Of a stretch of 11,120 nucleotides of DNA, positions 1 to 8,145 are shown piece by piece. The notes beneath the pieces were generated by a model. It did not search any database. It was not told where the DNA came from and saw nothing but the letters and a program-made list of their open reading frames with translations. Source of the DNA: Fragilaria radians (lineage: Eukaryota; Bacillariophyta; Fragilariophyceae; Fragilariales; Fragilariaceae); contig CAAAJI010001012.1 of the NCBI GenBank assembly GCA_900642245.1, forward strand, positions 1 to 11,120, given 5' to 3'. The position numbers were made by a program, and so were the translations under genes. Position 1 is the first letter of the stretch, and the number at the start of each line of letters is the position of its first letter.

Positions 1-1558
1 CACCAAATTCTTTTCCAGCTGTTGTATATAACTTTTCTGATGTTGCAGCATTGAGGTAAGCATTTCCAACATCAAACATCATTAATTCTAGGTCATTGAG
101 TGCTGCAATTAGAAATGCAATCCGTACACTTTCCCTTGATACAACACTTGAATAAGTTAAAGTAGGAGGTGTATCCGTCATGTCTCCTCTTGCAACTAGT
201 CTTGCTTTGCGTGAGAAATCCATTTTGACATCAAATATCATCATCAAGTTAACATGGTTATAATTTGGTGGTGGTTTTGTACCATTTGGTAATATTTCAA
301 AAGCTACTCGTACATTTTTCATTTCTTTCATTATCGCATCAAACCAAAGTGTATTACTCATTTCCTTATCAATTGCTAAAGCTTCTTCCACACTTGATGG
401 TATACGGACTCCAAATTTAAAACCCTTGCGTATATGTTTTGTACGGGTCAATTTGATCAATCGATTTAATTTCTTAAGCACATGTGGTGCCCACCATTCA
501 AAAGCTGGTTCCTCTATTAACCTGTTATCTTTTGCATACTGTGCAAGTTCCACAGCATTTGTTTCTTTTATTTCCTTTAATGGTAGCCAAGATGTGGACC
601 CATCTTTCCATTCAATTTCAAAGTCCCAACCAGCTGTAGACTTTTTCATCATCCTTTTTCCATTATTCAGTATCCGATATTGGTCTGCTTTATCAAGTGC
701 AGATTTCTTCCTTCTATGATGTATTATTTCACGAAATAAGCGATATTTGTTTCCTTCTGAATCCACCTGTGAGAAAAGGTGTTCTGCTAATATGTTGTAT
801 GTTATATCCTTTTCTTCACCATTGGGGAAACGAACTGTAAAAATTCGCGAATCAAGTTGTGGGTTTTTATGCGCCCTTCCAATGTAAATTCCATCGGCAT
901 TTCGTTTCCTTCCAATCACTTTGGCGATTTCATTCTGTTCTCCATGAGGAAGATATACTTCTGCATTCTGGAATAAATCAGGTCCACGAACATTGTCGTT
1001 ATTGTTGTATTCACTTCCATCAATTGTTTCATTTGTTTGATTTGAGTATGTGTGGGCGTCCCCATCACCTTCAATTTCATTAAATGCATTATACTCCTCT
1101 TGAGTATCGATGTCAAAGACCTGTATCTGGTCTGAATCAAAATCACCATATTTGGTGCTGATAGATTGATCAAATCCAATTTGTTGCTGAATTTCAATTT
1201 CACTTTTTTCCTCATCGGGAAGTAGTGGTTGTACAGTTGATCTTGCAATTATTTTGCCATTCTCCTTTAATATCCAATATGTTAGGGAGGATCCCACTTC
1301 ATGTGCTATCCCAAGCCATCGCCCTAATTTTATAGGGTTATCTTTATCTGTTTGTTCACGGTATTTAATCCACTGATAAAAGTCAAAATCCATGAACTCT
1401 GACATATCAGGTGTTTCTCCTGTAATTGTTTCAATTGGAGCACGTCCTGATGCAGCAGATCTTACCAGTAGTTGTCTTAGTCTCAAGACATATTGTATTC
1501 CAAAATCCCAAAATGCATCAGGGCATTTATTTAATGTCATAATGTGTGCAATGTGTTT
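1..1558 (-). pseudogene. Copia linker, chromo-like module and N-terminal reverse transcriptase, partial
   Basis: The frame is open from 1558 to the window edge (519 codons), directly after the TGA at 1561-1559, so it is the same polyprotein. The first part (KHIAHIM, WDFGIQYVLRLRQ, then ETPDMSEFMDFDFYQWIKY and LGRWLGIAHEVG) is the conserved stretch after integrase in stramenopile Copia elements. Around 631-490 lies a chromo-like segment: WDFEIEWKDGSTSWLPL followed by EPAFEWWAPHVL. Reverse transcriptase begins near 400, with RKARLVARGDM and the first catalytic aspartate in FDVGNAYLNA (codon 73-71). The YxDD box and RNase H lie outside the window. No premature stop or shift is seen in these 1.56 kb. 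Its inclusion as a pseudogene reflects only the upstream TGAs and the truncation by the window. Confidence 0.82.
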
Positions 1559-2287
1559 TCAAACCTCTCGGATCTCATCCTCACACCTGTTTTGCCAACT
1601 ACTATGTGGCTCTGTTAATCGCTGTTTAATGAGATATTGCTTGATAACCCGTCCCCAGTTTCCCAGGGTCTCTTCTTTGGCATTATCACTAACCAATAGT
1701 TGTGGTATGCCATATTTGCAACAGACTGAGTCCAGTGCCTCATATGCTTCAGCTTTAGACCTCATTGGTTCTCCAGCTACAAAACCCTCAGATGTGACAA
1801 ATAATTGTATGCAGGTATTCCCACGGGCAGATGCTTTCTCCTTAAACATAGTATCGGTGTACATATTTGTTCGAATATACTTACAGTCAAGTTGTTTCTG
1901 TCTAGTTCGAAACCATCTTTCTAATGGTCCCTGTAAATACCTAAGGCCACGTTGGGTTGTTTGTTTCAAAGTCCTTTCAGCAGTATTAATACTTGTACCC
2001 CATCTTCTTGCTAATGTTTCAATGGGAATATTTGTCCGATGAATGGTACTACTGGTTGCAGACATAAACCTATCAAAGGCATGGTTAAATGTAAAGTATG
2101 CTGGATCAATTAAGTCATCCATGAGTATTGTTGATTTGATCATCCGGCCATTGAGTTGTTCACCATTGTGATTGAAGTGCAAATGTGTTGGATCTGGATA
2201 TCGAAAGTAGTTCTTTGCTGCTGTCTCTGCTTTGCTGAAGTGATCTGAATATGGTTGCCATTCGGCATCTGAAGTAAAGGTGATCCA
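1559..2287 (-). pseudogene. Copia integrase segment between two in-frame TGA codons
   Basis: This segment continues the Gag-protease frame without a shift and has no own ATG near its beginning. It is 242 codons long and ends at TGA 1561-1559. It would join reverse-transcribed DNA to the chromosome in the nucleus. The DDE core is visible: D in YTDTMF (codon 1855-1853), D in VSDNAKEE (codon 1687-1685) and E in QNRCEDEIRE (codon 1582-1580). D to D is 56 residues and D to E is 35, normal for retroviral-type integrases. The start, with TSDAEWQPYSDHF, looks like the linker before integrase in this family. It is labelled a pseudogene because it depends on passing a stop. Readthrough, or a TGA present only in this copy, are alternatives. 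Confidence 0.8.
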
Positions 2288-4300
2288 TCAACATTGATTG
2301 ATTTCTTTGTCTGATGGTAATCGAGTTAAAAAGTATGAAATGCATCCATATAAGTGGAATGGAATAAAAACATTGGAATCAGGATGATGTATGCCATGTA
2401 ATGATTTCCCATCACTATACTGCTTGGGAACGACATCAACTGTTATTCCAAAATCCCATAGTTGTGCTGGTGGTATAAGGGATGTCTTCATTGTATCTCC
2501 AAAGTATAGGCTTTGTGGGAATGATGCAATTATTGTTTCATCTTCAAGGTCAATTGCCGTAATACATGTTCCCACAGGTATATTCTTAATTGCCTCATAT
2601 GAGTCATGGAATCCAGATACATCCACTACCTTGCCTGTTGCTTCAAATAAGATGAATGTTGAACCTGCACATAAAGTATCTGCACGTGTATCAATTTCAG
2701 CTCGTGCGCGTATGTTATAGTCACGTTGATTGAGTGTTTGTGAATTTAACTGGGCATTACGTCTTATGGATGAGATAGTTGCTCCTATCCGGGCCTTCTT
2801 ATTATTCCATCCAGTAGCCCCAAATTTACTTGATGCCCCTCTTTCATCATATTCATTTTTTGAATCATCCTTCTGCACTTGTTCATCCTTAACATCTAAA
2901 ATCTCAACTCTGCTGGTTTTTCGAAAAGTGTTGTCATTAATTTTTCTTGAAGCATGAATATTTCCATTTTCAATTTCCATTTGATCACGGCCCTTGTATA
3001 GCATTGCATGGAACTTCCGAGGTACTGCTTGTAGGACTTCATCTGGTATAAAGATACCCTTTGCTTGATCTTCCTGGCTATTTTTGTTGCCCTGGTTATA
3101 TGTATGTCTCCATTGTCCATGTCCTGCAAATCCTTTGGTACCTCCCCTTCCTCCACGACCTCCACTTCTTCCACGATCGGTACGCCCACCATGTCTGCCT
3201 CGGCCTCCAAAACCTCTGCGGTATGTAGCTCCAATTTGTCTATTGTCTTTGTTATAATCATTGCTGTTCTGATTGCGTCGCAAGGAGTCCTTAAATGCAA
3301 TAGTTGCTTGGAGTAAGTCCCCTTTTGTAGATGGTTGCTGTTCAATGAAAATCTTAATTGCTGATATTGTAGGGTTTCGTTCACCAGCCTTAATACCGTC
3401 CAGGAAGAATTGCACTTGTGATTGACCATCAACATTTGCATTGTATCGATTGAGCTCATTGTTCTGCTTCACATGCTTGTTGCAGTAATCATCAAAAGTG
3501 TAGTTTGGTGTGTTTCTAGTCCACACTGACTTTGATATAATGGCACGAGCTCGTTGGATATTTGCATTTCTAGCATCATGTCCCTCATAAATAGTCAATA
3601 AGCTATGCCATGCATCTTGGACATCATTGCTTTGATCAACATATGTTTGTGCTGTACCATTAGAGGTCCACAAGCGTAAAATCTGTAGCACTTTGAATGC
3701 ATCGTCATTGTATATACGACCTTGGAATGGTGCATCATAAATCTTATTTCCTGTTTCCCCATTGTGATTGCGATATTCAGATTCATCTTCTGGGTTGCGA
3801 ATAACATAATAGATGGGAACCCCATTCTCATTTTGAATTTGATTTAAGTATGCTGTCAACTCACGCTTTGAGTTTAACCAATTCTCAATTTTTCCATTAA
3901 AAGTCTGTAATTTTTCCTTTCCAGCTGATCCACCATCTGAAATACCCGTTTTTGTCTTGATAGGAGCTTTTGCAACCTTCATTTGCTTTTCACGACAGGT
4001 TACTTCAGTGAATTCTTGGATGTTGATTTGTTGGTTGATATCAAACTGCTCTTCTGCCCACATTTTAAGTGTTTTCAAACGTGTTTTTGCCATTACTGAT
4101 GTAGCATCGGTTAGGCAATCAAGCAAACTATCCATATCAACGAGTAGTAGATCATCCACAGTAGTTACACCGCCACGCACAAGGACTCTGTCCCTCTTTG
4201 TTTGAGTGTCCAAACCGATGATGTGTTCCAATACGTGAGCGAACGCATCCGTAGGGTGAACTGGAATAGGAGGGATGAAGGGGAGAGGTGGTAAATCCAT
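2288..4300 (-). CDS. Copia Gag and aspartic protease, ending at in-frame TGA
   Basis: This is the first 670 residues of the retrotransposon polyprotein. Gag packages the element RNA into cytoplasmic particles and the protease cleaves the polyprotein. I chose the ATG at 4300; the frame stays open about 20 codons upstream but offers only TTG there. Residues 1-60 are proline-rich then hydrophobic (LPPLPF, DDLLLV). The middle is Gag-like, with a DAWHSLLTIYE stretch. Residues about 361-398 form an Arg/Gly RGG box, which stands where many Copia Gags have a CCHC zinc knuckle, and no knuckle is present. The protease active site is the EIDTRADT motif (D537), equivalent to the (L)DSHADT form in related elements; the substitutions of S to T and H to R are unusual. 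A TGA at 2290-2288 stops translation after NQC, yet the same frame continues directly into integrase. Confidence 0.85.
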   Translation of the reverse strand: MDLPPLPFIPPIPVHPTDAFAHVLEHIIGLDTQTKRDRVLVRGGVTTVDDLLLVDMDSLLDCLTDATSVMAKTRLKTLKMWAEEQFDINQQINIQEFTEVTCREKQMKVAKAPIKTKTGISDGGSAGKEKLQTFNGKIENWLNSKRELTAYLNQIQNENGVPIYYVIRNPEDESEYRNHNGETGNKIYDAPFQGRIYNDDAFKVLQILRLWTSNGTAQTYVDQSNDVQDAWHSLLTIYEGHDARNANIQRARAIISKSVWTRNTPNYTFDDYCNKHVKQNNELNRYNANVDGQSQVQFFLDGIKAGERNPTISAIKIFIEQQPSTKGDLLQATIAFKDSLRRNQNSNDYNKDNRQIGATYRRGFGGRGRHGGRTDRGRSGGRGGRGGTKGFAGHGQWRHTYNQGNKNSQEDQAKGIFIPDEVLQAVPRKFHAMLYKGRDQMEIENGNIHASRKINDNTFRKTSRVEILDVKDEQVQKDDSKNEYDERGASSKFGATGWNNKKARIGATISSIRRNAQLNSQTLNQRDYNIRARAEIDTRADTLCAGSTFILFEATGKVVDVSGFHDSYEAIKNIPVGTCITAIDLEDETIIASFPQSLYFGDTMKTSLIPPAQLWDFGITVDVVPKQYSDGKSLHGIHHPDSNVFIPFHLYGCISYFLTRLPSDKEINQC

Positions 4301-4345
4301 GGTGTTCAAGGAAAGCAAAAGGTCTGATAAACTCTTATAATCTCG

Positions 4346-4515
4346 TGAGAGCAGAAACAATCGTAAAAAACGAAGTTATTATAAGCGTGTTATCCTATCG
4401 TATTTTCCTTGTGAAAAAGACCGCGTAAAAAGCTCTTCTGTATCAAATTATGACTGACGTCATAAGATTAGAACAGTTCGCCCTGTCTTCTTTTCTATCA
4501 TGCCATCTGGCAACA
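4346..4515 (-). repeat. putative 5' LTR of the Copia element
   Basis: Between the upstream intergenic DNA and the Gag ATG (4300) there must be an LTR and leader. On the minus strand a TGTTG start occurs at 4515, inside a near-palindrome (TGCCATCTGGCA, 4501-4512, with two central mismatches). A CTCTCA end occurs at 4351-4346, giving a 170-base TG...CA unit. It contains an AT-rich TATAATAA stretch (minus strand, near 4376-4383) and a CRE-like site. These limits follow only from the TG/CA rule. The second LTR is outside the window and no convincing tRNA primer site directly follows, so the ends may be wrong by tens of bases. Confidence 0.3.
4455..4462. promoter_or_regulatory. CRE-like bZIP site TGACGTCA inside the putative LTR
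   Basis: A perfect 8-base palindrome TGACGTCA lies about 155 bases upstream of the Gag ATG in the region expected to hold the element's promoter. This is the consensus cAMP-response element bound by ATF/CREB-type bZIP factors. In the diatom Phaeodactylum, TGACGT-type elements are known to make a carbonic anhydrase promoter respond to CO2 and cAMP. The match is exact, but use as a regulatory site here is inferred from position alone. Confidence 0.35.
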
Positions 4516-5639
4516 GTAGCAGAATATGCAGTACAAATACTGTATGTACAAAATCATTTGACGTTGAAATCCCGTCTATAATCTATAATCTACAATCCTC
4601 GATTGACTACCGGTAGAATGATACTGACAAAAAAGTGTAATGAATAAAGCAACTACAATAAGCAAGAAGGAGAATACAATAGACGGATTTAATCTAGTCT
4701 TAGATTTTATCATCAACCAGTAGCTCATAAGTTGGAGACTTAGTATACAGTAATATTTCTTTTTCATGATTCTTAGTCTTATGGCCACATACTTCATAGT
4801 AAGTAGAAGGTGACCCATGCATTCCCAGTTCAGAGGACAATCTGATTGATGAGCCTATGCCAAAGGGGAAGCAGGACATTTTGACCGAAGTTTAATAGGC
4901 AGATTGCAATAGCCAGCCCAGCAATGGATTTTGCAACAAACGGAGTGATAACGCTAGTGACTAAATTTCTGATCAAAGGAATGGTCTAATAGCCTTGGCT
5001 CAATGATTGTTAAAGAGGTACTGAATATCATTAAAAGACTTCCATTACTGTGTTTAAAGCTAAGCTCTGCAATTAACCATAGTAAACATTGAATAGGACA
5101 TGGATCTTGTAAGCTTGACTTTGAGAACCTAAATCAAAGTAGAAAAATGTTCAACAGAACGGGAAGGGGTGTGGATGAGAATAATTTGATTGTAGTTGTG
5201 ACAGATAAGCCACAAAACAAATATTGGGAGCTGCATGCCGTGAGACAAGCCACATGGGGCAACACGTTAAAACGGTCATGTCAAAATATTTTAGACCATT
5301 AATCAAGCCAAAGAGTAATAAGTGGTAAGTAACAAAAAAAAGGGTTGCTGTTAATCGAAGGAAGTTACCTCTACAAAATGGCAGGAATCGTTGTAAATCT
5401 ATGCCCAATCAATGGACGTAGTTATGGATTAACAAATAACCCAAATAAATGGAGCAAGAAATAATTGCTGTAAAATTTGGGCGCTGTAATGCAGTAAAGA
5501 ATGTGATCAACAGAAACGACCAATCGGATACAAAGCCAACAAGGAACGGGATAACATCATGCTATCAAATTTTCAAACGCAACTCCTATGGAAATTGGAG
5601 ACTTAATGACAACAAAAGGAATTAGTAATACAAGAAAAA
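4516..5639. other. intergenic, no recognisable gene
   Basis: AT-rich DNA between the minus-strand Copia element and the plus-strand gag relic. Two short minus-strand frames occur (4576-4818 with one hydrophobic stretch, and 5151-5408), neither with family features. Next to the putative LTR edge is a short TATAATC direct repeat (about 4578-4591). The 5' LTR and early gag of the relic downstream should lie in this interval, but I could not recognise them, so much of it may be eroded transposon sequence. Confidence 0.4.
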
Positions 5640-6275
5640 GCAGGGAGTACGCTAGATAAAGATGTCTAGCTGGCCAGGAAGAATATAGTTTCCAATTTCT
5701 AAACAATGACCAAATCCAATCTAATCAAAATCAAAAAGGAATTCGAGGAATCTAGATTAGATGGGATTGAGACAGATCCAGATCAATGGATTTCAAGGGT
5801 TGAATGTCACGAAGAGGAACCTTATCATATTCCAAAAAGGCATTGCACTACTGTTGAAATGATCTTGATTTAGACGTAGCTGCATTGGAAAGGGTAAAAA
5901 GGAAGGTCAAGATCAAAATATAAAGTCCAGATGTTCTCATTAGAAGGTAGTCTTCAAAAAAGGGAACAAACGGTTTGTAAAGGCCAGTGTACCTATCGCG
6001 ATGAGCACAAGGGGAGTTCTTGCAGAAAGAGGTTGAGTGGCAACCATCGTGAAAGGTTAATCCTCCAGCAGCAATCTATTTGATTACAATTGTCATGCTG
6101 TAACAAAGGAGGGCAGAAGGCTCAAGACTGCCTTGATAAAGAAAATAGGTCTACAGAACTTATCAAGGAATCTGAAATTGCGAATTCTAGAAATAAAACA
6201 GTAAGGCTATGCAAGGGTACAATGCTGCAGTTCCAATCAAACTGGAATTTGCAGCTAGTTCAGGTGCGGTAGATC
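5640..6275 (+). pseudogene. decayed Copia gag relic with two damaged zinc knuckles
   Basis: From ATG 5706 a 57-codon frame contains KKEFEESRLDG followed by TDPDQWISRVE (DPD at 5775-5783). That is the Copia Gag pattern of an S-R/K-L stretch, then DPDxWI and an LE-type helix. It ends at a TAG, and further stops follow. At 5988-6023 the reading CTYRDEHKGSSC resembles a CCHC knuckle whose second Cys is Arg (CGC for TGC), with two residues missing. At 6091-6131 a second knuckle C-HA-C-NKGG-Q-KAQD-C is read if one base is missing near 6098; its His has become Gln. The protein can no longer be made. It lies opposite in strand to the Copia element at 1-4515, and its zinc knuckles show it is a different lineage. 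The 5' limit is approximate. Confidence 0.65.
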
Positions 6276-6696
6276 CTGCGATATTAGCATAATATGAATT
6301 GGCTGAAGATGGACATATAATTTTTATTTTATCCTTTTTTCAAATACTAAGATTAGGTTTTTTGTCACTCTTCGGACGAACGGATGAGAAGGGGAAGAAA
6401 ACGGTTAGGCAATTGCTTATTGAATCTTGTACCACCGTTACTTACTACACGATGGTATCCAGCAAAAAATAAGTGACAGACGTATTGGCGATGTGACTGC
6501 AACATTCGTAGGAAGAATATGCTACAAATCTGTATGTTGGGCAAAAATCGGTATGTTTGGCAAAAACAGCTGGTACGTATAATAAGATTTCCGTGAAAAC
6601 ACTCTTCGTACTGTTGAGAATGTTCTTCAATTCTAAATTATAGATGTTCAAGAACGACTTCATTTTCAAAAATCGAGCGAAAGATAGTGCATCAAC
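6276..6696. promoter_or_regulatory. upstream region of the HMG-box gene, no ORF
   Basis: This stretch separates the gag relic from the ATG of the HMG-box gene and should contain its promoter and 5' leader. It is AT-rich, with T-runs near 6318-6342 and a tandem 19-base repeat (6532-6569). I see no confident TATA box or initiator. The ATG context has A at -3 (CAACATGA), acceptable for translation start. Confidence 0.3.
6532..6569. repeat. imperfect 19-base tandem repeat
   Basis: Two adjacent copies, 6532-6550 and 6551-6569, match at 16 of 19 positions. Each begins GTATGTT and contains GGCAAAAA. They end about 127 bases before the HMG-box ATG. A paired factor-binding site is possible, but a simple replication-slippage duplication would look the same. 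Confidence 0.55.
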
Positions 6697-8145
6697 ATGA
6701 GCGAGAGAAAAATCCACAGAAGTAAGCCCAAATATAAGAAGGCACCTCAGGCCCCAAGGTATGCAGTGCATTTTAAACTCTAATATAATTCACAACGCCT
6801 CATTCACTTTTGTATTCGGTTATCCTTAAAGGAGGTTCAAGTCTGCTTACATGTTTTTTTCCATTGAAAATCACATGCTTATTCGAAATAAGTCAATTGC
6901 AAATGGCCTAAGCCCGAAGGTATGTTGATCGATTGAAATATGCGAACCTGTTACATGCCTTGAGTTGATTTGCTAAAACAATCGAAAGACAACCGACATT
7001 GCAAAGTTAGTATCCCAAGCCTGGAAAAACTTACCTGAGCAGGAAAGAAGTTGCTGGGATGAATTAGCTCAAAAGGATAAAGATCGCTTTGATGCTGAAA
7101 AATTAGTATATTCAGGTCCTTGGAAGGTACTCAAGAGTAAGCGATTGCAGAAAGATCCGAGTATTCCCAAACGACCCATGTCCGCATTTTTGGCCTATTC
7201 TCAGGTTATGAGGGCGGAGGAAAAAAGGAAGAATCCTGAACTTACCAATACCCAATTATCACGCCGTCTTGCACAACAGTGGAAAGATGCCCACGGGGAT
7301 GAGAAAAAGGTATATATTGATCAAGAATATGGTTTACGCCAGGAGTACTTAGTGAGAATTGCTGCTTGGAGGCAAACCAATGAGGCCAGAATTAAGACAC
7401 AAAGTCAATTCAGAGAAGGCGATGCCATGAAGAGGATTACTGACAGAGAAAATTTTGATGATGATAACAATTGGAATAATCGTGATGGAGGCTATCTATA
7501 TTCTGGTAGTCAATACTCTGTAAACGCAAATAGTATATCGTGGCCGGTGCCTGCAGACTACGGTCTAAATTGGCATGTGCCCTCCCAACAAGCTATGCAA
7601 CACCACTACTACTCTGGACCATGGACGGCATACCAGGACCAGTACTCGGGTGGGGAATGCTATAATGCTTATCCACAGGGTCAATTTTTCTCTTCGTCAG
7701 CTTGTTTTGAGAATCAAAACCAAAATTACCCTATAGATGACACTTTCTCTCAGAATGAGGATCCTAGAACGAGAATGCCATATCATCAACGCGAAAAGGT
7801 CGATGATGAGTATTCAGATGTTGAAAGATATTACACAGGTAAATGAAAGAACTTTACTGCTCAACAAAGCAAAGCCTTACTTACATATATTTTTTGTCTT
7901 CGAAATCATAACTCTTGGCGCAACTAGAATGCGAAGCTCATCTTCCACCTCAGACAAGCGCGTATCATTACATCCGTGATGCAAGAATGAGTGTTCATCC
8001 TTCTGAGCAGAGCAATTCGGATTCCATTATGGAAGGTGTGAGGTATGCTGCCAATGGATCGAATCATCCATGTACAGCCCCTAATTATGGCTACTCTTGT
8101 CCAGTTTCCAGTGAACAAATGAATGAAAGCTGGAAGGAATCATAA
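6697..8145 (+). CDS. tandem two-HMG-box DNA-binding protein, four exons
   Basis: The spliced model joins 6697-6758, 6832-6919, 6989-7838 and 7928-8145, giving 1,218 bases, 405 residues and a TAA stop. All junctions are GT-AG and the frame is kept throughout. HMG box A covers about residues 16-89: APQAPRRFKSAYMFF, then LVSQAWKNL and SCWDELAQKDKDRFDAEK. Box B covers about residues 108-173: IPKRPMSAFLAYSQVMRAEE, then LSRRLAQQWKDA, VYIDQEYGLRQEYL and AAWR. HMG boxes bind the minor groove and bend DNA in the nucleus; tandem boxes of this type are usually architectural and not sequence-specific. The N-terminus is basic (RSKPKYKK). Residues after about 175 are rich in Tyr, Gln, Asn and Ser with no domain I know, probably disordered. 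Proteins with KYKKAPQAP-type box A are common in diatoms. The start rests on ATG 6697 with A at -3; an alternative stop exists in intron 3. Confidence 0.85.
6759..6831 (+). other. intron 1 of the HMG-box gene
   Basis: 73 bases, donor AG|GTATGC and acceptor TTAAAG|G, phase 2. Without removal the frame meets a TAA 24 bases in. With removal, APR joins to RFKSAYMFF exactly as in canonical HMG boxes. An acceptor three bases later would drop one Arg. Confidence 0.8.
6920..6988 (+). other. intron 2 of the HMG-box gene
   Basis: 69 bases, donor AAG|GTATGT and acceptor GAAAG|A, phase 0, with a TGCTAAAAC branch-site-like sequence about 15 bases before the acceptor. Removal joins GLSPK to TTDIAKLVSQAW, restoring the link between helices 1 and 2 of HMG box A. 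Confidence 0.8.
7839..7927 (+). other. intron 3 of the HMG-box gene
   Basis: 89 bases, donor ACAG|GTAAAT (strong consensus) and acceptor AACTAG|A, with TCATAAC as a branch-site candidate and a T-rich tract at 7888-7900. Splicing at phase 1 opens 71 further codons in the same frame. If retained, translation ends at TGA 7844-7846, two residues past the junction. Confidence 0.65.

Larger units (their letters stand above)
1..4515 (-). mobile_element. Ty1/copia-type LTR retrotransposon, 5' portion, cut by window edge
   Basis: Read on the minus strand the order is probable 5' LTR, leader, Gag, aspartic protease, integrase, linker with a chromo-like module, then the first part of reverse transcriptase. 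Integrase before reverse transcriptase is the Copia (Pseudoviridae-like) order and excludes Gypsy. From the ATG at 4300 to the left edge all domains share one frame, about 1,430 codons, interrupted by two TGA codons only. That points to a young copy, or one whose TGAs are tolerated. The rest of reverse transcriptase with its YxDD box, RNase H, the 3' LTR and the second target-site copy lie beyond position 1, so LTR identity, the usual age measure, cannot be judged. The outer boundary at 4515 is inferred from a TGTTG start and is uncertain. The domain style matches copia elements known from diatoms and other stramenopiles. Confidence 0.9.

Noticed and set aside
916..1248. Minus-strand 110-codon frame
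   Set aside because: Out of frame with the continuous Copia polyprotein frame that covers the same bases and matches conserved blocks.
1555..1565. Frameshift between integrase and the following pol segment
   Set aside because: Codon arithmetic shows both segments have the same phase (1561 and 1558); the break is an in-frame TGA, not a shift. The same holds at 2290-2288.
1392..2042. Long plus-strand open frame of 216 codons
   Set aside because: Lies antisense to the integrase, whose DDE motifs are clear on the minus strand; no motif of its own.
1559..2290. UGA reassigned or read as selenocysteine genome-wide
   Set aside because: The LRR gene uses TGA as its stop, diatom nuclear genes use the standard code, and no SECIS-like element was identified; left only as a remote option.
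2896..3459. Minus-strand 187-codon frame inside gag
   Set aside because: Alternative frame of the Gag coding region; its Glu/Val-rich part is the RGG tract read one frame off.
4321..4331. Possible primer-binding site: minus strand TTTATCAGACC, partly like the initiator-Met PBS with TATCAGA
   Set aside because: Only seven bases agree and it lies about 15 bases beyond the inferred LTR end with no CA just before it; too weak to annotate.
4576..4818. Minus-strand 80-codon frame with one hydrophobic stretch (PSIVFSFLLIVVALFITLF)
   Set aside because: Has an ATG and looks membrane-like, but AT-rich DNA often encodes hydrophobic runs by chance; no family features, no supported exon partner.
5151..5408. 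Minus-strand 85-codon frame
   Set aside because: No motif or homologue recognised, and length is within chance expectation.
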